Positions 26,355 to 35,216 of a stretch of 64,000 nucleotides of DNA are shown piece after piece. Within the stretch, counting starts at the first letter, position 1, and each line of letters starts with the position of its first letter. The position numbers and the translations under genes are program-made. The notes below the pieces were generated by a model. It had not been told where the DNA came from, ran no database searches, and worked only from the letters and a program-made list of their open reading frames with translations. Source of the DNA: Flavobacteriales bacterium (GTDB taxonomy: Bacteria; Bacteroidota; Bacteroidia; Flavobacteriales_F; PHOS-HE28). The stretch spans positions 56,367 through 120,366 of the forward strand of contig JACJZI010000012.1 of NCBI GenBank assembly GCA_020635655.1. Reading direction: 5' to 3'.

Positions 26355-27823
26355 CGACGTCCAGGCTTGGCCCCCTTCTTCCGTTCGTCCTGGACCGGCA
26401 CCCGGACCATTCCCCGGTCCGGGTCGCCATCGGAGAACGCCCCGAAATCAAATCGCTGACCCGCGGCCAGCACGCGACGTCGTCGGTCCAGGATGTGGGC
26501 GGCGATGAACATGCCGGAAACGAACATGGGCAGCATCGGGATCTTGAACCGCACCAACGCACCGAAATTGGGCGTGGACACGCCCACCATGAACGCATAG
26601 CCGAGCGCGAACACGAAGCACATCTGCAGGAGCGGGTTCTTCAGGAGCAGTGTGAAGAAGAACACCAGACGGGTGCGCCAGAGCAGGTAGATCGCAAAGA
26701 GGAGAACGTAGGCGTTCTCGAGACCGGCCAGCGCCATCACCACGTTGTTGCTCTCCAGGATGGTGGGGCGGAAAAGCCCCGCGAAAGTGGCCTGGGGGAA
26801 TTTGGAAAGGACGCTCGGCCAGGTCGCGTCCATGTGCCCGATGTTGAAGTAGTTCGTCCCGTACTGTTCGCTCCGGGTCATGTCCGTCTGGTTGAGCACG
26901 ATCGTGCGCAATGCGCTGTCGAGGGAGAACTTGCCCAACCGATCGCCCAACCGTTCCATGGTGAGCAGGCTGAGCCCACCGAGCAGGGCCATCGTACCGG
27001 GGAGCAGGAGGATGCGCAACAGGGCGTTCTTGATCCGTTGCACACGCCGGTACAACAGCCAGAGCAGACTGGCCGGGAAGATGGTCATGAAGATGTAGGG
27101 CTTCAGCGCGATCATGATATAGGCCGCCACCAGCACGTTCAGCCAATTGGCACGAACATTCTTGCGCAGGAAGAAGATGGCATCCAGGGCATAGACGTAC
27201 CAGCACACCGCCGAGAACGTGAACGTGTCCTTCAGGATGCCGCTCCCCCAGAACACCGTGGAGGGGAAGAAGAGGACCGCGAATGCCAGCTGCCCCTTGA
27301 TCCTGGGGTAGTACCGCACCAGCATCCGGTACAACCGCCATACGCCACCATAGGCGATCGTGCTGGCATAGGCGCTGGTCAGGATGATGCTCTTGAAGGA
27401 GAGCAATGCCAGCGGGCTGAGCAGTTTCACCAGGGTCCAGGTGCGATCATCGTAGTACACGTAGCCCAACGGATAGCCGGTCGTCGCATCGAAGAAGTTC
27501 TGGTAGTTCTGCCAGGAAACGGGGGCCAGCATGCACCGCATGTACTTCACGGGGTCCTGCTTGGCCAGCTCCGCCAGGGCCACGCTGGAATTGAAGAAGC
27601 TGATGGTGTCCCCGTTCCCATAATAGTACACGTAGATCCAGGTGAGGAACAGGGCCCCGCCCACACGCGCATAGATCCCTGTCAGGTAATAGGCGTACTC
27701 GGGATGGCGACCGATCGACAGACGCTTGCGTCGCCCCATCACGATCAACAGGACCACCAGGTAGCAGACCAGGGCCGGGTACTCCCAGAATGCGATGTCC
27801 ACCAAGCCCTCGACCCTGTTCAC
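26351..27823 (-). CDS. Multi-span membrane protein, possible glycan polymerase
   Basis: 490 residues with about ten hydrophobic segments, e.g. ALVCYLVVLLIVMG near the start, GALFLTWIYVYYYG, LAFAVLFFPSTVFWGSG, ILLLPGTMALLGG and ALGYAFMVGV. A large polar loop after the first helices contains the repeated Tyr/Asn-rich NYQNFFDATTGYPLGYVYYDD. The topology and its place between glycosyltransferases suggest an O-antigen polymerase (Wzy) or a GT-C enzyme, but I see no diagnostic motif. The last 50 residues are basic and cytoplasmic. A promoter-like element lies at 27844-27851. Confidence 0.6.
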   Translation of the reverse strand: MNRVEGLVDIAFWEYPALVCYLVVLLIVMGRRKRLSIGRHPEYAYYLTGIYARVGGALFLTWIYVYYYGNGDTISFFNSSVALAELAKQDPVKYMRCMLAPVSWQNYQNFFDATTGYPLGYVYYDDRTWTLVKLLSPLALLSFKSIILTSAYASTIAYGGVWRLYRMLVRYYPRIKGQLAFAVLFFPSTVFWGSGILKDTFTFSAVCWYVYALDAIFFLRKNVRANWLNVLVAAYIMIALKPYIFMTIFPASLLWLLYRRVQRIKNALLRILLLPGTMALLGGLSLLTMERLGDRLGKFSLDSALRTIVLNQTDMTRSEQYGTNYFNIGHMDATWPSVLSKFPQATFAGLFRPTILESNNVVMALAGLENAYVLLFAIYLLWRTRLVFFFTLLLKNPLLQMCFVFALGYAFMVGVSTPNFGALVRFKIPMLPMFVSGMFIAAHILDRRRRVLAAGQRFDFGAFSDGDPDRGMVRVPVQDERKKGAKPGRR

Positions 27824-27843
27824 GCGTTCTTGCTCGAGTGCGT

Positions 27844-27851
27844 CGAAGATA
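27844..27851 (-). promoter_or_regulatory. -7-like element (TATCTTCG)
   Basis: Matches TAnnTTnS, 20 bases before the ATG at 27823; it lies back to back with the rightward element at 27898. Confidence 0.4.
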
Positions 27852-27897
27852 GGCCGGCTCCGACATGCCCATCACCCTTGTGGATGTTGTGCACCTC

Positions 27898-27905
27898 TAT
27901 CTTGC
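27898..27905 (+). promoter_or_regulatory. -7-like element (TATCTTGC)
   Basis: Matches TAnnTTnS, only 5 bases before the methyltransferase ATG at 27911. Confidence 0.4.
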
Positions 27906-27910
27906 GGCCG

Positions 27911-28786
27911 ATGTCCCGACCACGACCCTGCCCTTGCTGCGGAGCCTCGAACGGGACGCCCCTGAAGGCTTTCCGGGCACATCATCTTTCCCGATGCAAG
28001 CGTTGCGGCATGGTCTACGCCCACCGTATGCCGACCCCGCAGGAGTTGGCCGCCGTGTACGACAACTACCCCGTGCGGGATGAACTGAACCCGGTCACCA
28101 GAACACGCTTCCATGCGCTTCTTCAGGACATGGAGAAGTACCGGCAGCTGGGGCGGTTGCTGGATGTGGGGGCCGGTAGCGGCTACTTCCTGGACGCAGC
28201 CCGCGAGCGCGGTTGGACCACCTTCGGGACCGAACACGATCCGGCGGTGGTGGAGCGCTGCCGACAGCGCGGTGCCATCATGCATCAGGGACCACTGGAC
28301 CCGGCGAACTACCCGCCCGGTCACTTCGACGTCATCACCAGCATCGAGGTCATCGAGCACCTTGTCGAGCCGCGGCACGAGGTATCCCATTTCTTTCATC
28401 TGTTGCGCCCCGGTGGCCTGCTGTACATCACGACACCCAATTTCCGATCGCTCACACATTGGCTGGCCGGCGACCAATGGGACATCGTGAACTGGCCGGA
28501 ACATCTGAACTACTACACGCCGCGCACGCTGACACGCACGCTGACCGGGGCCGGGTTCATGCGTGAACGCGTGCGCACCACGGGTGTGAGCCCGCGACGG
28601 ATGCTCCGGGCGCGCACCCGCATCAAGGAGGAGAACACGGACGCGGGCAACATCGACCAACGACTGCGCACGGCGATCGAAGGTCGCTGGTACCTGCGCG
28701 CCGCGAAGGGCCTTGTCAATGCCGGATTGGACCTGTTCGGGATCGGGGACAGCCTGAAGGCGGCCTTCGTCAAGCCCCTTCAATGA
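27911..28786 (+). CDS. Zinc-ribbon SAM-dependent methyltransferase
   Basis: 291 residues. An N-terminal zinc ribbon (CPCCG near residue 7 and CKRCG near 36) precedes a class I methyltransferase with LLDVGAGSGYFLDAA, a TFGTEHDPAVVERC acidic loop, DVITSIEVIEHLVEP and LLRPGGLLYITTPN. This layout is that of the C-methyltransferase-like proteins found in deoxy-sugar and glycan clusters. The open frame extends far upstream on the strand opposite the polymerase-like gene, but the first plausible start is ATG 27911, right behind a promoter element. Its end overlaps rlmH by 7 bases, tail to tail. Confidence 0.85.
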   Translation: MSRPRPCPCCGASNGTPLKAFRAHHLSRCKRCGMVYAHRMPTPQELAAVYDNYPVRDELNPVTRTRFHALLQDMEKYRQLGRLLDVGAGSGYFLDAARERGWTTFGTEHDPAVVERCRQRGAIMHQGPLDPANYPPGHFDVITSIEVIEHLVEPRHEVSHFFHLLRPGGLLYITTPNFRSLTHWLAGDQWDIVNWPEHLNYYTPRTLTRTLTGAGFMRERVRTTGVSPRRMLRARTRIKEENTDAGNIDQRLRTAIEGRWYLRAAKGLVNAGLDLFGIGDSLKAAFVKPLQ

Positions 28787-29241
28787 TGGTAGGGTGATCC
28801 GCGCAGGATGGTGAAAGCGCGGTACAGTTGTTCGGCGAAGAGCAGCCGGACCAGCTGATGGGGAAAGGTCATGGACGACAGGGACAACACCAGATCCGCG
28901 CGGGAACGCACGTCGTCCGAAAGGCCAAAGGCACCGCCGACGATGAATGCCACCTGCCGGACACCCTGATCCCGCCAACGTCCGATTTGCGCGGCGAATT
29001 CCTGGCTTGGGAGCGCCACACCCCGTTCGTCCAATGCCACCACCCGCTCACCAGGCCCCAGGGCGGCGAGGATCCGCTGACCTTCCGTCCGTGCCTGATG
29101 GGCCGGATCACCCTTCCCGGCTTCCGGAACGACCACCTCTTCCACCGGACGTTCCCGACGCACGCGGTCCAGGTAATGGGCCACGCCATCGGACACGAAC
29201 CCGCGCGCTGTCCGCCCGACCAGGATCAGCCTGACCTTCAT
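28780..29241 (-). CDS. rlmH: 23S rRNA (pseudouridine-1915-N3)-methyltransferase RlmH
   Basis: 153 residues, the normal SPOUT-fold length. It methylates the pseudouridine at 1915 in helix 69 of 23S rRNA, a base made by RluD, whose gene is also in this window. Motifs: LDERGVALPSQEFA, IVGGAFGLSDDV (the knot's SAM-binding loop) and the invariant C-terminal block QLYRAFTILRGSPYHH. Divergent from the DUF4783-nadC-yihY unit, a grouping common in the phylum. Confidence 0.95.
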   Translation of the reverse strand: MKVRLILVGRTARGFVSDGVAHYLDRVRRERPVEEVVVPEAGKGDPAHQARTEGQRILAALGPGERVVALDERGVALPSQEFAAQIGRWRDQGVRQVAFIVGGAFGLSDDVRSRADLVLSLSSMTFPHQLVRLLFAEQLYRAFTILRGSPYHH

Positions 29242-29329
29242 GGCCCAAAGGTGTTAGTAATTCGGTCCGGCAATGCCCTGGATCGTGGCCCGACTTTTGC
29301 GACCTTGCGGAGCAACGATACGGACGGAA

Positions 29330-29734
29330 ATGAAGATGCGCCGAACGATGACCCTGGTGATGACCGTCCTGCTGGCCCTGGGTGTGCATGCCCAGAGCAC
29401 GGTCAAGGACGAGGTCGTCAAGGCCCTGCGGACCGGGAATCCCAAGGAGCTCGCCAAGAACTTCATCCCCAACATCGATCTGACGGTGGTTGGCGCCAGC
29501 GATGTGTACAGCAAGGTGCAGGCCGAGCAGATCCTGCGGAAGTTCTTCGACGAGCATGTCCCCTCCGGCTTCGCCACCGAACATGAGGGGGTGTCCAAGA
29601 TGGGCGACAGCTATTGCATCGGCCGCCTGACCACGAACAACGGCGATTACCGGGTCACCTTCTTCGTCAAGCGGATCGGGGCCGCCGATCAAGTGAAGCA
29701 ATTGCGGATCGAGCCCAGCAAAGGCGACCTCTGA
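29330..29734 (+). CDS. DUF4783 secreted protein
   Basis: 134 residues with a signal peptide (MKMRRTMTLVMTVLLALGVHAQ, cut after HAQ). The mature part, about 110 residues with an alternating helix and sheet pattern, matches the Bacteroidota family DUF4783, which has an NTF2-like look and no known function. The ATG at 29330 fits the signal peptide; an upstream in-frame ATG at 29273 would add a non-hydrophobic extension. It starts the nadC-yihY unit and stops 1 base before the nadC start codon. Confidence 0.82.
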   Translation: MKMRRTMTLVMTVLLALGVHAQSTVKDEVVKALRTGNPKELAKNFIPNIDLTVVGASDVYSKVQAEQILRKFFDEHVPSGFATEHEGVSKMGDSYCIGRLTTNNGDYRVTFFVKRIGAADQVKQLRIEPSKGDL

Positions 29735-29735
29735 C

Positions 29736-30581
29736 GTGCTGCCCGAAGGGACCGAGGACCTGATCGCGCGAGCCCTACGGGAGGACATCGGCACAGGGGA
29801 CCACACCACGCTCGCCACGATCAGGGCCGATGCACATGGCGCGGCCCACCTGCTCGTCAAGCAGGAGGGCGTCCTCGCGGGCGTGGAACTGGCCGAGGCC
29901 GTGCTCCGTCTACAGGACCCGGACCTGAGCATGCGGATCCTGCTGAACGATGGCGCACGTGTCCGCCCGGGCGACGTGGCCTTCATCGTGAAGGGTCCTT
30001 CCCGCGCCATTCTTACCGCTGAGCGGGTCCTCCTGAACTTCATGCAACGCATGAGCGGAATAGCGACCATGACCGCGCGGTTCGTCGAGGCCGTGGCGGA
30101 TACGGGGTGCACGGTGCTGGATACCCGCAAGACCACGCCCCTGCTCCGGGCGGTGGAGAAATGGGCCGTCCGGATCGGCGGAGGTGGCAATCACCGGCAC
30201 GGGCTGTACGACATGGTGCTGATCAAGGACAACCATGTGGACATGGCGGGCGGGATCGCACCCGCCGTGTCAGCGGCGCAGGCGTATCTGGAGCTGCACG
30301 GTCTCCAGATCCCCGTTGAGGTGGAGACGCGGGACCTGGAGGAGGTGGAGCAGGTGCTGGCGTGCGGCGGGGTGGACCGGATCCTGTTGGACAATTTCGC
30401 TCCACCCGCCCTGCGGCAGGCGGTGGAACTGATCGCCCATCGCTGTGCCACCGAGGCGTCCGGAGGGATCACCCTGGCGACCGCCCGCGCGTTCGCGGAG
30501 ACCGGCGTGGACCACATTTCGGTCGGTGCGCTCACCCATTCCCCAGGAAGTCTTGACCTTAGTTTGAAAGCGCTGCTGTGA
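29736..30581 (+). CDS. nadC: Nicotinate-nucleotide pyrophosphorylase (carboxylating)
   Basis: 281 residues. It converts quinolinate and PRPP to nicotinate mononucleotide in NAD synthesis. The signature runs DTRKTTPLLRAVEKWAV, then GGGGNHRHGLYDMVLIKDNH, with VEVETRDLEE and VDRILLDNF after it and ASGGI near the C-terminus. Start is GTG at 29736, one base after the DUF4783 stop; no ATG fits the conserved first helix. No nadA or nadB is in the window. Confidence 0.95.
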   Translation: MLPEGTEDLIARALREDIGTGDHTTLATIRADAHGAAHLLVKQEGVLAGVELAEAVLRLQDPDLSMRILLNDGARVRPGDVAFIVKGPSRAILTAERVLLNFMQRMSGIATMTARFVEAVADTGCTVLDTRKTTPLLRAVEKWAVRIGGGGNHRHGLYDMVLIKDNHVDMAGGIAPAVSAAQAYLELHGLQIPVEVETRDLEEVEQVLACGGVDRILLDNFAPPALRQAVELIAHRCATEASGGITLATARAFAETGVDHISVGALTHSPGSLDLSLKALL

Positions 30582-30584
30582 GCC

Positions 30585-31556
30585 GTGTGGAAGCAATCGC
30601 TCCGTCGGATCCTCTTTTCCCGGGCCTTCCGTGACCTGATCCGGTGGGGTGACCGCGTGGTGCTGCCGGGGTTCGCAGGCTTCAGCATCTATGCCATCTC
30701 CCGGTTCTATTTCAAGGCACTCACGGAAGGGCGGCTGGCCACGCGCGCTTCCGCCATCTCCTTCAAGCTGTTCACGGCGTTCTTCCCCGCCACCATCGTC
30801 CTGCTCACGCTCATTCCCTACATCCCCGTGCCCGACCTGCAGGAGAACCTCCTGCGCACCTTCCATGACATGATGCCCGGAGAGGTGTACCGCTTCATCG
30901 AAGGCACCCTGCACGACCTGGTGGTGAAGAAGCACGGCACCCTGCTCTCCGTCAGCTTCATCACCGGCATCTATCTGGCCAGCAACAGCATCAATGCCAT
31001 CCTTCTCGGCTTCAGCGGGAGCAGCAATCTGATCACCTGGCACAGCCCGTTGAAGCAACGTCTCCTGAGCGTGGCGCTGCTCCTCGCCCTCACGATCCTC
31101 ATGGTGATCGCCATCCCCGTGATGACCATCAGCAACACCGTGATCGGGCTGATGCAGCAGAAGCACATCCTCACCAGCGGACTCCAGGTGTTCGGGCTGT
31201 TCGCGGCGAAATGGACGATCTCCATCTTCCTGGTGCTCCTCAGTGTCTCCCTGCTCTATTTCGTCGGAGATCCGCAGGCCAGGCGTTTCAAGCTGTTCAC
31301 CCCGGGGGCCCTGCTCACCCTGGTGATGATCCTGCTGCTGTCACAGGCACTGGCCTTCATCTTCAACAACATCACGGACTACAACGCCCTCTACGGTTCG
31401 ATCGGGGCCATTCTGGCCGTGCAGTTCTGGATCTACCTCAACATGTTCGCGCTGTTGGTGGGCTACGAGTTGAACATCAGCATCAGTCGCGCGCGACATG
31501 GCCGTGAACTGCGGCTGCACGATCGGGAACCGCCAACTCCACCGGGGATGCGGTAA
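30585..31556 (+). CDS. YihY/BrkB family inner-membrane protein
   Basis: 323 residues with six hydrophobic segments: around FAGFSIYAISRFYF, FKLFTAFFPATIVLLTLIP, LLSVSFITGIYLASNSINAI, VALLLALTILMVIAIPVMTI, WTISIFLVLLSVSLLYFVG and the final ILAVQFWIYLNMFALLVGYELN. The RASAISFKLFTAFFPA block and the closing WIYLN..LLVGYELN are the family hallmarks. Once annotated as RNase BN, the family is now treated as membrane proteins of unknown function. Start is GTG at 30585, three bases after nadC. Its TAA stop overlaps the promoter element of the next gene. Confidence 0.9.
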   Translation: MWKQSLRRILFSRAFRDLIRWGDRVVLPGFAGFSIYAISRFYFKALTEGRLATRASAISFKLFTAFFPATIVLLTLIPYIPVPDLQENLLRTFHDMMPGEVYRFIEGTLHDLVVKKHGTLLSVSFITGIYLASNSINAILLGFSGSSNLITWHSPLKQRLLSVALLLALTILMVIAIPVMTISNTVIGLMQQKHILTSGLQVFGLFAAKWTISIFLVLLSVSLLYFVGDPQARRFKLFTPGALLTLVMILLLSQALAFIFNNITDYNALYGSIGAILAVQFWIYLNMFALLVGYELNISISRARHGRELRLHDREPPTPPGMR

Positions 31557-31561
31557 TTTGG
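31554..31561 (+). promoter_or_regulatory. -7-like element (TAATTTGG)
   Basis: Matches TAnnTTnS and overlaps the yihY stop codon; 10 bases before the peptidase ATG at 31572. Confidence 0.35.
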
Positions 31562-31571
31562 GGGCCTTCCC

Positions 31572-34500
31572 ATGCGCACTTTCGCGATCACGCTGCTGTT
31601 GGCCCCCCTCCTGCTGGCCGCACAACGCTATGATCCCCTGCACCCGCCCGACACCTATCGGAACGCGGACAACCCCTACTACTGGCGCAACGACCCGCCC
31701 GTACCGGGTTATTGGCAACAGGATGTGCACTACCGCATCCGGGCACGACTGGACGAGACCACCGACGCGGTGGACGGCCACATCGACCTGACCTATTGGA
31801 ACAACTCGCCCGACACGCTGCCCTTCGTGTTCTTCCATCTCTACGAGGAGGCATACAACAAAGGGTCCTACATGGACATGCAGAACGGTGACCATGATCC
31901 CGGCCGCATGGGCGACCCCCAGCATCCGGCCGGCACCGAGGTGCGCTCCATGCAGGTGAACGGGGCCGAATTGAGCCGCGAGCAGGACAACACCGTGCTG
32001 AAGGCCTGGCTGCCCGTACCACTGCCTCCGGGTGGCAAGATCGTCCTCAGCATCGATTTCCGGACGCACTGGCTCATGGGCCTGTATCGGCGCATGAAGC
32101 TCTTCGACGCATGGGGCTTCAAGCACTATGACGGGGTGCACTGGTATCCCCGGATCAGTGTGTACGATCGGAAGATGGGCTGGGACACCCAACAGCATCT
32201 CGGCCATGAGTTCTATGGCGACTACGGCTGCTACGATGTCGAGCTGGACATGCCCAACGACCAGGTGGTGGAAGCCACCGGCTGGTTGCAGGACCCGGAC
32301 GAAGTATTGCCCGCGGACCTCCGCGCCCGGTTGGACATCCGGAATTTCAAGGACAAACCCTGGGACGAGAAGCCCTCGGTGGTCACGCCCTACGTGGCCG
32401 GCGAACGCAAGGTGTGGCGCTATCATGCGGAGAACGTGCACGACTTCGCCTTCACCTGCGACCCGACCTACCGGATCGGCGAGGCCGAATGGAACGGCGT
32501 GAAGTGCATCGCCATGGCCGAGGAACCGCACGCATCCAAATGGCAGAACGCAGCGGAGTACGCGGCCCAGGTCATCCGGACGCACAGTGAGCAGATCGGG
32601 ATGTACATCTACCCGAAAATGGTGGTGGCCGATGCGCGCGATGGCATGGAATATCCCATGCTGACTTTGGACAGTGGGAACGAACCCAACTACCGCAGCC
32701 TGTTCATGCACGAGGAGGGGCACAATTGGTTCTTCGGCATGGTGGGCAACAACGAGACCTATCGGGCCATGCTGGACGAGGGCTTCACCCAGTTCCTGAC
32801 CGGCTGGGGGCTGGAGCACCTCGACGGGGATACGATGGTGGCGGAACCGGCCCGGAGCGCCTGGGTCCGGCACTACAGCAAGCCACAGCTCGCGCGCGAA
32901 AGCCAGGTGTACTATGGATACAGCAGGGATGCCGTCCGTCGTGAGGTACCTCCGATCGATGTCCACAGCGATGCGTTCAGCAACGTGGAGGGCCTGGGGC
33001 GAGGCTACGCGCACGTGTATTACAAGACCGCCGTGATGTTGTACAACCTCCAGTACGTCCTTGGGGATGAGCGGTTCATAGCGGCGATGCGCCACTACTT
33101 CGACCAATGGAAGGTGCGGCATCCCTACATCGAGGACTTCCGGGAGAGCATCATCTCCTTCACCCATGTCGACCTGAACTGGTTCTTCGATGAATGGATC
33201 GACACCGACTGGGAGATCGACTACGCGGTGAAGGGCATCCGGCACCGCGGCAGGGATTCCGGCCAGGTGGTGCACCTGCGCCGGCGCGGGCGCATGCAGA
33301 TGCCCATCGACCTGCAGGTGGTGGCGCGCGACGGCACGGTGCACGATTATCTCATCCCCAACACGTGGTACCAGAAAGGGACCGATGCCACCGTGCTGCC
33401 GCGCTGGATCGGCTTTGCCGACCTGCAGCCGGACTACTACGCGCACATCGACGTGCCCTCGGGGATCCGCTCCGTCACGATCGACCCCACGGACCGCCTG
33501 GCCGATCGGTACAAGTTGAACGATCAACGACCTCCGCCGATCGATATCAGTCTGGACCATCAGGTGGAGAACCGACCGGACCGCAGGACATACGAAGGCT
33601 TTGCGCGACCGGAGCTATGGTGGAACGGCTATGACGGGGTGAAGGTCGGCGGCCACTTCCACGGCGACTACCTCGGCTGGAAGCACAAGTTGTGGTTCAC
33701 CGCCTGGATGAGCACCGGTCTGGGCCAATACCTCCGCGAAGGCGGTGTGGACCCCAGCTATGACCTGCTGTCGTTCATCCTGAAGTACGAGACCGGCACC
33801 GAACGGATCCTGCGCGGCTCCTCGGTCCATTTCGATGTGCGTCTGCTTGATGGCCTCGAACAATATGCGGGTGGGGCGCAATGGCGGCTCCCCGACGGGA
33901 GGACGCGGATCACACTGGATGGCAAAGTGTTCCTACGGCGCGACAGCACCGCCCTCAAGTACCTGCTCTATCCGGAAGAGTGGGAATTGAACAAGGTGAA
34001 CAGCGTGGTGGACCTGGGCTGGCACCATGACTATTCCGACCGGTACGGAGGTGGAGCGATCGAAGTGGTGCTCCGCAGCAGCTCCATCGGCAGCGACAAT
34101 GGCTATGCCCAGATGCACGCGCAATTGGTGAACGATGATGCATTCGGCAAGCTGCGCCTGCGTTCGCGCTGGTTCGCCCAATATGGCACGGGCGCCACGC
34201 CCAGGGAAAGTGCGCTCTTTTTGGCGGGAGCCTCGCCCGAGGAGATGATGGACGATAAGTTCGTGCGCAGTGTGGGCATGGTGCCCTACGAATGGACCGG
34301 ATATGGGCCGGGAACGGACCATTTCCAGCAGGGCGGGGGACTGAACCTGCGCGGATACGCGGGTTACCTCGCGCCCGAGGAGACTCCCACGAACGGCACG
34401 ACATTGACCTACCGCGGCAACAGCGGGGCCAGTGTCAGCGAGGAGCTCGAGCTCGATGGTCTGATACCGCTCCACCCGCCTTGGCTGCGCGATCACTTCC

Positions 34501-34763
34501 ATGTGGACATCTACCTCTTCGGCGATGCGGGCACCATGGGGTACCGTTACACGGACGAGGGCCGGACGCGGTTCACGTTCGGTGGCCTGCGCGCGGATGC
34601 CGGCATGGGCACCGCATTGACGATCAAGAACTGGGGACCCTTCCAGAAATTGAAGCCCCTGGTGCTGCGCTTCGACATGCCGCTCGTGCTGAACGCAATT
34701 CCCGCCACGGAGAACGACCATGTCGCTTTCCGCTATGTGGTGGGGGTCGGTCGATGCTTCTGA
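31572..34763 (+). CDS. M1 family metallopeptidase with Omp85-like C-terminal barrel
   Basis: 1063 residues with a signal peptide (MRTFAITLLLAPLLLAAQ). Residues about 50-660 are an M1 aminopeptidase: substrate motif GMEYPM (358-363, replacing GAMEN), zinc site HEEGH (380-384) and the third ligand Glu403, 18 residues later. From about 682 to the end the chain turns into alternating beta strands that look like an outer-membrane barrel: WWNGYDGVKVGGHF, GGGLNLRGYAGY (LRGY 926-929, like the Omp85 VRGY/F loop motif), FGDAGT, ADAGMGTALT, LVLRFDMPL and a terminal Phe after FRYVVGVGRC. Peptidase and barrel in one protein would tether the enzyme at the outer membrane. The barrel reading is an inference. 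Confidence 0.85.
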   Translation: MRTFAITLLLAPLLLAAQRYDPLHPPDTYRNADNPYYWRNDPPVPGYWQQDVHYRIRARLDETTDAVDGHIDLTYWNNSPDTLPFVFFHLYEEAYNKGSYMDMQNGDHDPGRMGDPQHPAGTEVRSMQVNGAELSREQDNTVLKAWLPVPLPPGGKIVLSIDFRTHWLMGLYRRMKLFDAWGFKHYDGVHWYPRISVYDRKMGWDTQQHLGHEFYGDYGCYDVELDMPNDQVVEATGWLQDPDEVLPADLRARLDIRNFKDKPWDEKPSVVTPYVAGERKVWRYHAENVHDFAFTCDPTYRIGEAEWNGVKCIAMAEEPHASKWQNAAEYAAQVIRTHSEQIGMYIYPKMVVADARDGMEYPMLTLDSGNEPNYRSLFMHEEGHNWFFGMVGNNETYRAMLDEGFTQFLTGWGLEHLDGDTMVAEPARSAWVRHYSKPQLARESQVYYGYSRDAVRREVPPIDVHSDAFSNVEGLGRGYAHVYYKTAVMLYNLQYVLGDERFIAAMRHYFDQWKVRHPYIEDFRESIISFTHVDLNWFFDEWIDTDWEIDYAVKGIRHRGRDSGQVVHLRRRGRMQMPIDLQVVARDGTVHDYLIPNTWYQKGTDATVLPRWIGFADLQPDYYAHIDVPSGIRSVTIDPTDRLADRYKLNDQRPPPIDISLDHQVENRPDRRTYEGFARPELWWNGYDGVKVGGHFHGDYLGWKHKLWFTAWMSTGLGQYLREGGVDPSYDLLSFILKYETGTERILRGSSVHFDVRLLDGLEQYAGGAQWRLPDGRTRITLDGKVFLRRDSTALKYLLYPEEWELNKVNSVVDLGWHHDYSDRYGGGAIEVVLRSSSIGSDNGYAQMHAQLVNDDAFGKLRLRSRWFAQYGTGATPRESALFLAGASPEEMMDDKFVRSVGMVPYEWTGYGPGTDHFQQGGGLNLRGYAGYLAPEETPTNGTTLTYRGNSGASVSEELELDGLIPLHPPWLRDHFHVDIYLFGDAGTMGYRYTDEGRTRFTFGGLRADAGMGTALTIKNWGPFQKLKPLVLRFDMPLVLNAIPATENDHVAFRYVVGVGRCF

Positions 34764-34768
34764 CCACG

Positions 34769-35203
34769 ATGCGCGCATTGATCATCCTCTCGCTGGCCCT
34801 CACACCGCTCACGGCACCGACCGACCCCACCCCCTCCGCGGTGGAGGCCGTGACCGGACGCTGGACGAGCATCGACGACAACACCCACGAGCCGCGTTCG
34901 ATCGTGGAGATCACCTGGCAGGATGGCACCCTGCACGGACGCATCCTCAAGCTCTATCGCGATCCCGGCGAGGACCCGGACCCGATCTGCACGAAATGCA
35001 CGGATGACCGGAAAGACCGGAAAGTCGTGGGCATGACCATCTTCGACGACCTGCGCTACGACGACGGCACCTGGGAAGGCACCATCCTGGACCCGGAGAG
35101 CGGCAAGGTCTACACCTGCAAGATCTGGCCGGAGAACGACCACCTGATGGTGCGCGGCTACCTGCTGTTCTTCTACCGGACGCAGGAGTGGATCAGGGGA
35201 TGA
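34769..35203 (+). CDS. DUF2147 family secreted protein
   Basis: 144 residues with a signal peptide (MRALIILSLALTPLTA). The mature part has the DUF2147 pattern: VTGRWTSIDDNT, IVEITWQDGTLHGRILKLY, DPICTKC and LDPESGKVYTCKIW, then YLLFFYRTQEW. Such small beta-barrel proteins are exported and of unknown role. The two cysteines of ICTKC may form a disulfide. ATG 34769 puts the basic residue directly before the hydrophobic core; ATG 34754, which overlaps the peptidase stop, is the alternative and would couple the two genes. Confidence 0.85.
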   Translation: MRALIILSLALTPLTAPTDPTPSAVEAVTGRWTSIDDNTHEPRSIVEITWQDGTLHGRILKLYRDPGEDPDPICTKCTDDRKDRKVVGMTIFDDLRYDDGTWEGTILDPESGKVYTCKIWPENDHLMVRGYLLFFYRTQEWIRG

Positions 35204-35216
35204 GGGAGGCGTCGAG

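Noticed and set aside
26495..28786. 763-codon rightward frame through the polymerase-like gene
   Set aside because: Only its last 291 codons (from ATG 27911) match a known family; the rest mirrors the leftward membrane protein.
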